64,000 bases of DNA from Mycobacterium cookii (GTDB lineage Bacteria > Actinomycetota > Actinomycetes > Mycobacteriales > Mycobacteriaceae), in assembly GCF_010727945.1 (NCBI RefSeq), contig NZ_AP022569.1:2604001-2668000 (forward strand), in the 5' to 3' direction. Below are positions 59,860-64,000 of this stretch, one piece after another. Numbering within the stretch: the stretch's first letter is position 1; each line of letters opens with the position of its first letter. A program made the position numbers and the translations under genes. Below the pieces are notes generated by a model. The model had not been told where the DNA came from. It did not search any database and saw only the letters and a list, made by a program, of their open reading frames with translations.

Positions 59860-61608
59860 CTAGCCGACTCGCGTCAGCCGGTCCTCGCAGTACAGCTGGG
59901 CGCAAGCTTGGCGTCGGATCTTGCCGCTGGTGGTGATCGGGATCGAGCCGGGCGCAACCAGCACGAGATCGACGGCGCGGATGCCGTGACTGATCGCCAC
60001 CGCCCCGTTGACGTCGCTCTTCACCCCGTCGACCCGGCTTGCGATCTCGTCGTCCGAGCTGCCGCGCACCTTGTACTCGACAACCAGGGCCACCTGCTCA
60101 TTGACGGCACCCGGAACCGAGATCGCGGCGACGCGGCCTCCGGTGATCTCCTGGACCGTCGCCTCGAGGTCGTCCGGATAGTGATTCCGCCCGTTGATGA
60201 TCAGCAGGTCCTTGATCCGGCCCACGATGAACAGCTCGCCGTCGCTGATGACACCGAGATCGCCGGTGCGCAGCCAGGGCCCCGCGGGTGTGCCGTCCGA
60301 CGGTTCGACGAGGTGCCCGGCGAACGTCTCGGCCGTCGCGTCGGGTCGTCCCCAGTAGCCCCGCGCAACGTTGTCGCCGCGCAGCCAGATCTCCCCGACC
60401 GCGCCGGCTGGTTGCTCGGTTCTGGAGTCCGGATCGACGATGCGGACGGTCGGCGACAGTGGAACGCCGTAGCTCACCAACGCGGTACCGGTCGAGTCGC
60501 AGAGCGGTTCGGCGTGGCCGGCCGAGAGCTTGTCGGATTCGAAGTGGACGACGTGCGGCGGCTTCCCCGGCGCACGCGCCGCCACGTACACGGTGGCTTC
60601 AGCCAGCCCGTACGACGGGCGAATCGCTTCGGGCCGCAGGTTGAATCGGGCGAACCGCTCGGTAAATCGGTCCACCGTCGCGACATGGACGCGCTCGGCG
60701 CCGCACACGACGTGGGTCACCCCGCCTAGATCCAGGCCTGCCATGTCGTCGTCGCTTGTTTTGCGCACCGCCAGCTCGAGGGCGAAATTCGGTGCGGGCG
60801 TGAAGGTTTGTGGCTGGGAGGCCATCAACTGCATCCACAGTGCGGGCCGGATCAGGAACGCCATCGGACTCGTCAGCACGCTGTGCATGTCGGCCAGGAT
60901 CGGTGCGCAGACCCCAATGAAGAGACCCATGTCGTGGTAGAACGGCAGCCACGAGACCACGGTGGCATCCGGCGGCGCGATACCGTCGGTGTCGCCGTAG
61001 TAGCCGGTCATCGCCTGTTCGAAGTTCGCCACCAGGTTGTGATGGGACACCATCACGCCGGCCGGCCAGCGCGTCGATCCTGAGGTGTACTGCAGCAACG
61101 CCGTGCCGTCCTGCGGGCTGCGTCCGGCGAATCCCTTTGTGCCACTGGCATCCAACGCATCGACTTCGAGGAACTTGGCGTTGCACGGCACTTCTTGTTC
61201 GCGCACATACTCGGCGACTCCGCCGGCAACGGCTGAGGTGGTCAGTAAGACGGTCGGGGCCGAGTCGGCCAGGATCCGGTTGACCCGTTCGTCGTGGAGC
61301 TTGACGTGCGGCACCGACAAAGGCACAGCGATAAGCCCCGCCTCGAAAGCGCCCAGCAGACCGACGATGTAGTCGAGGCTCTGCGGCGCGACGATCGCGG
61401 CCCGGTCGCCCGGCGCGCCGATCCGACGCAGCTCTGTGGCCACGCAGCAGGTCCGTTGATACAGCTGCGACCACGTAAGAGTTTCCGCAACACCATCCGG
61501 GTCGGCGTCGTAGTCGACGAAGGTGAACGCAGGTTCGTTCGGCTGCAGGATCGCGCGTTCGCGAAGCACGGCCGGTACGGAACCGGTTGCGGGGCCTGGC
61601 ATCGTCAT
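59860..61608 (-). CDS. Fatty acyl-AMP ligase (FAAL), loads an acyl carrier protein
   Basis: A 582-residue FAAL of the FadD21-32 type. The phosphate-loop motif is LLQYTSGSTRWPAGVMVSHHNL; S-G-S-T-R in place of S-G-T-T-G-x-P-K distinguishes acyl-AMP ligases from CoA ligases. Other parts are SWLPFYHDMGLFIGVC, RPSYGLAEATVYVAA and LRTGDLGVISDGELFIVGRIKDLLIINGRNHYPDDLE. FAALs activate a fatty acid and hand it to a carrier protein. The start ATG at 61608 overlaps the hydrolase stop (ATGA). It is the last gene of an operon with an acyl carrier protein and a membrane desaturase, which supply the acceptor and a modifying enzyme. No polyketide synthase is in the window. Confidence 0.92.
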   Translation of the reverse strand: MTMPGPATGSVPAVLRERAILQPNEPAFTFVDYDADPDGVAETLTWSQLYQRTCCVATELRRIGAPGDRAAIVAPQSLDYIVGLLGAFEAGLIAVPLSVPHVKLHDERVNRILADSAPTVLLTTSAVAGGVAEYVREQEVPCNAKFLEVDALDASGTKGFAGRSPQDGTALLQYTSGSTRWPAGVMVSHHNLVANFEQAMTGYYGDTDGIAPPDATVVSWLPFYHDMGLFIGVCAPILADMHSVLTSPMAFLIRPALWMQLMASQPQTFTPAPNFALELAVRKTSDDDMAGLDLGGVTHVVCGAERVHVATVDRFTERFARFNLRPEAIRPSYGLAEATVYVAARAPGKPPHVVHFESDKLSAGHAEPLCDSTGTALVSYGVPLSPTVRIVDPDSRTEQPAGAVGEIWLRGDNVARGYWGRPDATAETFAGHLVEPSDGTPAGPWLRTGDLGVISDGELFIVGRIKDLLIINGRNHYPDDLEATVQEITGGRVAAISVPGAVNEQVALVVEYKVRGSSDDEIASRVDGVKSDVNGAVAISHGIRAVDLVLVAPGSIPITTSGKIRRQACAQLYCEDRLTRVG

Positions 61609-62465
61609 CGGGCTGCCTTTCGAGGTGGCGGCTGGCAAAGGTCCTGGCGCGCCAGGAGTGAGGTCAACGCGGTGCGCATCTGCGCGCTGCCGAGAATCCC
61701 TTGGTGCCCGAGGCCGGGCGTCTCGATCAGCTCAGCCCCCACCGCGGCGACTATCTGGTGGGCGTGGCTGACCGGAACCGAATTGTCTTGCGGGTCGTGC
61801 AGAATACAGACTTGCACGGCGGGAGCCAGCTCCATAGCCCTGATGTCCCAGTCCGGTACCGGGATACCGTCGCGCCGATTCAACTCGTTTGCAATCAATT
61901 CCGTCACACCACTCGGGAGCCGCTGCTGTGCCACCCAACTCTCTATGACGGTGCGTAGTGAGCACACAGGTGCCAGCAGCAGTAGCGCCCGCACCGCGGG
62001 GCTCGTCTTCGCAACTGCGTCGACGGCCGCGATCGCCGAGAGGGAATGCGCGACCACCGTGTGGATGCTCGGAAAGCGCTGTAGCACAGCGGCGATGGCA
62101 TCGGCATACTCACCTATGGTGGACTGCCAGCCTGGCGATACGCCATGTCCCGGAGCGTCAAAGCAGATTGCCGATTCACCATGCGCTACAGCGACATCCA
62201 CGACAGCCGACATCGTGGTGCTGTCTGTGCCCCAGCCATGGGTGGCGAGCACACCGGGCTCACGGTCGCCCCACTGGTAGGCGGCGGCGACTCGGTACAC
62301 ATCGGTCATCTCGATCCGGCGAGCACCCAAGGGACACATATCGCTCGGCGCCCGGCCGAGGCCCCGGGTGTCGACGAACGTCGACGCGTGAACGCGGCCG
62401 GCCAATCGCGGCACGACACGGTAGCCACGTGCGGTTGCCGCGGCGAGCATCCCGCGCCCCCTCAC
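61605..62465 (-). CDS. Alpha/beta hydrolase, possible thioesterase of the acyl-carrier operon
   Basis: A 286-residue alpha/beta hydrolase. The first 50 residues (MRGRGMLAAATARGYRVVPRLAGRVHAST) precede the fold, which starts at GVLATHGWGTDSTTM. The nucleophile elbow is VAHSLSA instead of G-x-S-x-G. Asp is in LHDPQDNSVP and His in GLGHQGIL. The Ala/Ser replacement of both glycines is uncommon. Its GTG overlaps the desaturase stop (GTGA) and its end overlaps the ligase start (ATGA). Release of the modified acyl chain from the carrier is a fitting but unproven role. Confidence 0.85.
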   Translation of the reverse strand: MRGRGMLAAATARGYRVVPRLAGRVHASTFVDTRGLGRAPSDMCPLGARRIEMTDVYRVAAAYQWGDREPGVLATHGWGTDSTTMSAVVDVAVAHGESAICFDAPGHGVSPGWQSTIGEYADAIAAVLQRFPSIHTVVAHSLSAIAAVDAVAKTSPAVRALLLLAPVCSLRTVIESWVAQQRLPSGVTELIANELNRRDGIPVPDWDIRAMELAPAVQVCILHDPQDNSVPVSHAHQIVAAVGAELIETPGLGHQGILGSAQMRTALTSLLARQDLCQPPPRKAAR

Positions 62466-63565
62466 GCTGCGCCGGCGGTGGTTGTCGGAGCCGACGCCCT
62501 CGGCATGGGGTGTGTGCCGTAGAGACCCGAAACCGGGTCGTAGAACAGGCATTTGCGGATAATGTTCCAGAGTCGGCCGATGCTGGCCTTCTCGACGCGA
62601 ACCATGTCCGGGTACCGCTGGATGAGCGCGGCCTGAGCCTTCGGCAGGTGGTAGTGAGGCACCGACGGAGCGACGTGGTGGGCGGTGTGCAGCGAGATGT
62701 AATGCGTGCAGAACAACAACCACCGCGGGTAGAGGTAGTCGGTGGTCACCAGCAGCCGGCTTGCATTTCGGGTCCAATATTGGTTCGGCAGATACGGAAT
62801 GTCCTCGGCGCTGTGATGCATCATCGTCGTCATCGAGAACCAGAGATGGGTCGCGAACCACGGTGCCACGAAGTACAGCAGCAGACCCTGCACGCCGGTG
62901 AAATAGGTGAGCGCGCAGAGATATCCACCACCCACGACCGCTACGATCCCGATCGACCGGCGAGCCTCGCGTCGCATTCGCCGTTTGGGAAAGCGCGACG
63001 GCTTGAAGCTGGACTTGAGCCAGTAGTGGATGGAACCGGTACCGAGTGCCCAGGTGCGTGTGCTGAAGTAGACGAAGCGGTGACCCAGCGGCATCCGGCG
63101 GTAGACCTCTCTGGAGATCGGGCGCCAGTCTTCGTCCAACTCCAGGTTGTTCGTGTGGGAATGATGGTTGTTGTGCTCGTGCCGCCAGGCGTGGAACGGG
63201 TACATCAGTGGTAGCAGCGCGAATTGGCCGATCGCGAAGTTCAATCGGCGGTTGCGGGAAAAGGAGCCGTGTCCACAATCGTGTCCGATGCAGTGCAGTC
63301 CCCATCCGCCCAGCCCTGCGACCCCGATCAACGGAACGATCAGGTACCACCGGTCGACGCAGGCGATGCCGACCAGCGAGCCGGCGTACAGCGTCAGGCT
63401 CATCGCCAGGCTGGCGAGACCGCGAATTATCGACGGCTGCATGTATTCCCGTGGGATGACCGCAGTCAACTTCTGCCCTTCGAGCGCCCTGCTCTTCCTG
63501 ATGAACTCGACGAACCCCGGGTCGGGGTTGGTCGGAAGGTCAGGTCGAGATTGCGTCTGCGTCAT
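62462..63565 (-). CDS. Membrane fatty acid desaturase (FAD2/DesA-type, possible acyl-ACP desaturase/acetylenase)
   Basis: A 367-residue di-iron membrane desaturase. The three histidine boxes are HDCGH (95-99), HNNHH (131-135) and HTAHH (293-297). Four hydrophobic segments lie around residues 48-90 and 210-250. HDCGHGSF is the omega-3/omega-6 and cyanobacterial DesB-like form, not the HRxxxHR form of the mycobacterial stearoyl-CoA desaturase DesA3. With a fatty acyl-AMP ligase and carrier protein in the same operon, the substrate is probably carrier-bound. Motifs cannot separate a desaturase from an alkyne-forming acetylenase. GGAG precedes the ATG. Confidence 0.92.
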   Translation of the reverse strand: MTQTQSRPDLPTNPDPGFVEFIRKSRALEGQKLTAVIPREYMQPSIIRGLASLAMSLTLYAGSLVGIACVDRWYLIVPLIGVAGLGGWGLHCIGHDCGHGSFSRNRRLNFAIGQFALLPLMYPFHAWRHEHNNHHSHTNNLELDEDWRPISREVYRRMPLGHRFVYFSTRTWALGTGSIHYWLKSSFKPSRFPKRRMRREARRSIGIVAVVGGGYLCALTYFTGVQGLLLYFVAPWFATHLWFSMTTMMHHSAEDIPYLPNQYWTRNASRLLVTTDYLYPRWLLFCTHYISLHTAHHVAPSVPHYHLPKAQAALIQRYPDMVRVEKASIGRLWNIIRKCLFYDPVSGLYGTHPMPRASAPTTTAGAA

Positions 63566-63586
63566 GGCTGGCTCCTTCAGAAATGC

Positions 63587-63880
63587 TCAGTCCGGAAGAT
63601 GGAGCTCGCGGGTAAGGTGCGCGGCGAGGTCGTCGATCGTGCCGTGGTCGAACAGGATTGCCGGCGAGAGTCGTCGCTCGACGACCTTCTCCAACGCGCC
63701 CGATACCTGGACCGCCGTTCGTGAGTCGAGTCCGTAGGCTTCGAAGGGTTTTGCGGTGTCCACGTCCGACTCCGGGCATTTCACCCGTCGTGCCAGATCG
63801 GCCACCAGCCAGGAACGCAACGACTCGTGGGTCAGCGGTCCATCGATCGCCGGTGTCTTGCTTCTCCTGAACATCGTCAC
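63587..63880 (-). CDS. Acyl carrier protein
   Basis: A 97-residue four-helix carrier. The phosphopantetheine attachment site is Ser53 in YGLDSRTAV. The N-terminal half (LTHESLRSWLVADLARRVKCPESDVD) and the end (TIDDLAAHLTRELHLPD) are typical of stand-alone carriers in polyketide and lipid pathways rather than of fatty acid synthase AcpM. The GTG start overlaps the stop of the gene that runs in from the window edge (GTGA). It lies 21 nt before the desaturase and is the expected acceptor of the acyl chain from the ligase at 59860. Confidence 0.93.
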   Translation of the reverse strand: MTMFRRSKTPAIDGPLTHESLRSWLVADLARRVKCPESDVDTAKPFEAYGLDSRTAVQVSGALEKVVERRLSPAILFDHGTIDDLAAHLTRELHLPD

Positions 63881-64000
63881 CCTTCCCCTTGGGCGGACAC
63901 GGCAGCCGCGGTGGCGCGGTTGCGGCGTAGTCGGTGGTCGATCGCCGCGCGGCTGGGCATGTGCAGGTCCCAGACGATGTGCGATTTCGCCAGCACCGCG
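63877..64000 (-). CDS. C-terminal end of a gene cut by the window edge, product unrecognised
   Basis: Forty codons are visible before the stop, reading AVLAKSHIVWDLHMPSRAAI and then an Arg/Ala-rich tail. The stop overlaps the carrier-protein start (GTGA), which is the coupling used throughout this operon, so the reading frame is likely real and the gene is part of the same transcript. The fragment is too short for a family call. Confidence 0.6.
   Translation of the reverse strand, partial: AVLAKSHIVWDLHMPSRAAIDHRLRRNRATAAAVSAQGEG

Noticed and set aside
61605..63350. Extended upstream reading of the hydrolase gene through the desaturase
   Set aside because: The GTG at 62465 overlaps the desaturase stop in the coupling style of this operon, and the extension is a shadow of the desaturase.
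1..64000. Insertion sequence, prophage or CRISPR array
   Set aside because: No transposase, integrase, phage or cas-like protein, terminal inverted repeat or regularly spaced repeat was found in any frame.

Overview
The window is high-GC, densely packed DNA from an actinobacterium, almost certainly a Mycobacterium/Mycolicibacterium. The best evidence is the block pstS3-pstC2-pstA1 facing pknD-pstS2, which has the gene order known from M. tuberculosis. It is supported by a mycofactocin-type dehydrogenase, F420/flavin luciferase-like enzymes, three P450s, many acyl-CoA dehydrogenases and SDRs, and a fatty acyl-AMP ligase. Start codons are often GTG or TTG, and most operon neighbours overlap by 1-20 nt. 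I see no insertion sequence, integrase, phage gene or CRISPR array.

Layout. (1) 1-17 kb holds catabolic operons: CoA transferase/SDR/acyl-CoA dehydrogenase/amidohydrolase on the minus strand; a divergent plus-strand operon with a carboxymuconolactone-decarboxylase-like protein, a Rieske oxygenase, a small protein, an amidohydrolase, a SnoaL-like protein and a split acyl-CoA dehydrogenase pair; then a TetR regulator, a thioesterase, a P450, a mycofactocin-type SDR, a kinase-like phosphotransferase and an SDR. (2) 17-27.9 kb is a minus-strand run: SDR, double-domain CoA transferase, crotonase, two M24 proteins, amidohydrolase, CYP105-like P450, 3Fe-4S ferredoxin, TetR, SDR. (3) 28-34 kb is the conserved phosphate-uptake and PknD block. 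(4) 34-46 kb is an aromatic/cyclic-compound block with mhpA, mhpB, an mhpC-like hydrolase and a divergent IclR regulator, plus two 3-ketosteroid-dehydrogenase-like flavoproteins, a luciferase-like enzyme, a cyclase and SDRs. (5) 46-53.5 kb encodes acyl-CoA ligase, two acyl-CoA dehydrogenases, two SDRs, enoyl-CoA hydratase, a three-domain oxygenase reductase and a flavin/F420 split-barrel protein. (6) 53.5-59.3 kb has a luciferase-like enzyme, methyltransferase, VanX-type dipeptidase, small protein, P450 and AtoE transporter. (7) 59.3-59.9 kb has tRNA genes for Phe, Asp, Glu and Lys. (8) 59.9-64 kb is an operon of fatty acyl-AMP ligase, hydrolase, membrane desaturase and acyl carrier protein, with one more gene running off the end.

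The most interesting regulatory signal is a 15-bp palindrome, GAGAATA-N-TATTCTC, found five times (4282, 11219, 12905, 46815, 51918), always at or near the start of a catabolic operon and once between a TetR gene and its divergent neighbour. It links loci up to 47 kb apart on both sides of the pst block. I infer one regulon containing a Rieske oxygenase, its probable reductase, a P450 and a nearly complete beta-oxidation set. A second pair of identical 21-bp operators flanks the SDR next to the other TetR gene. The most unusual enzyme set is the ligase/carrier/desaturase operon at the right end, which matches the composition of terminal-alkyne or carrier-bound desaturation pathways.
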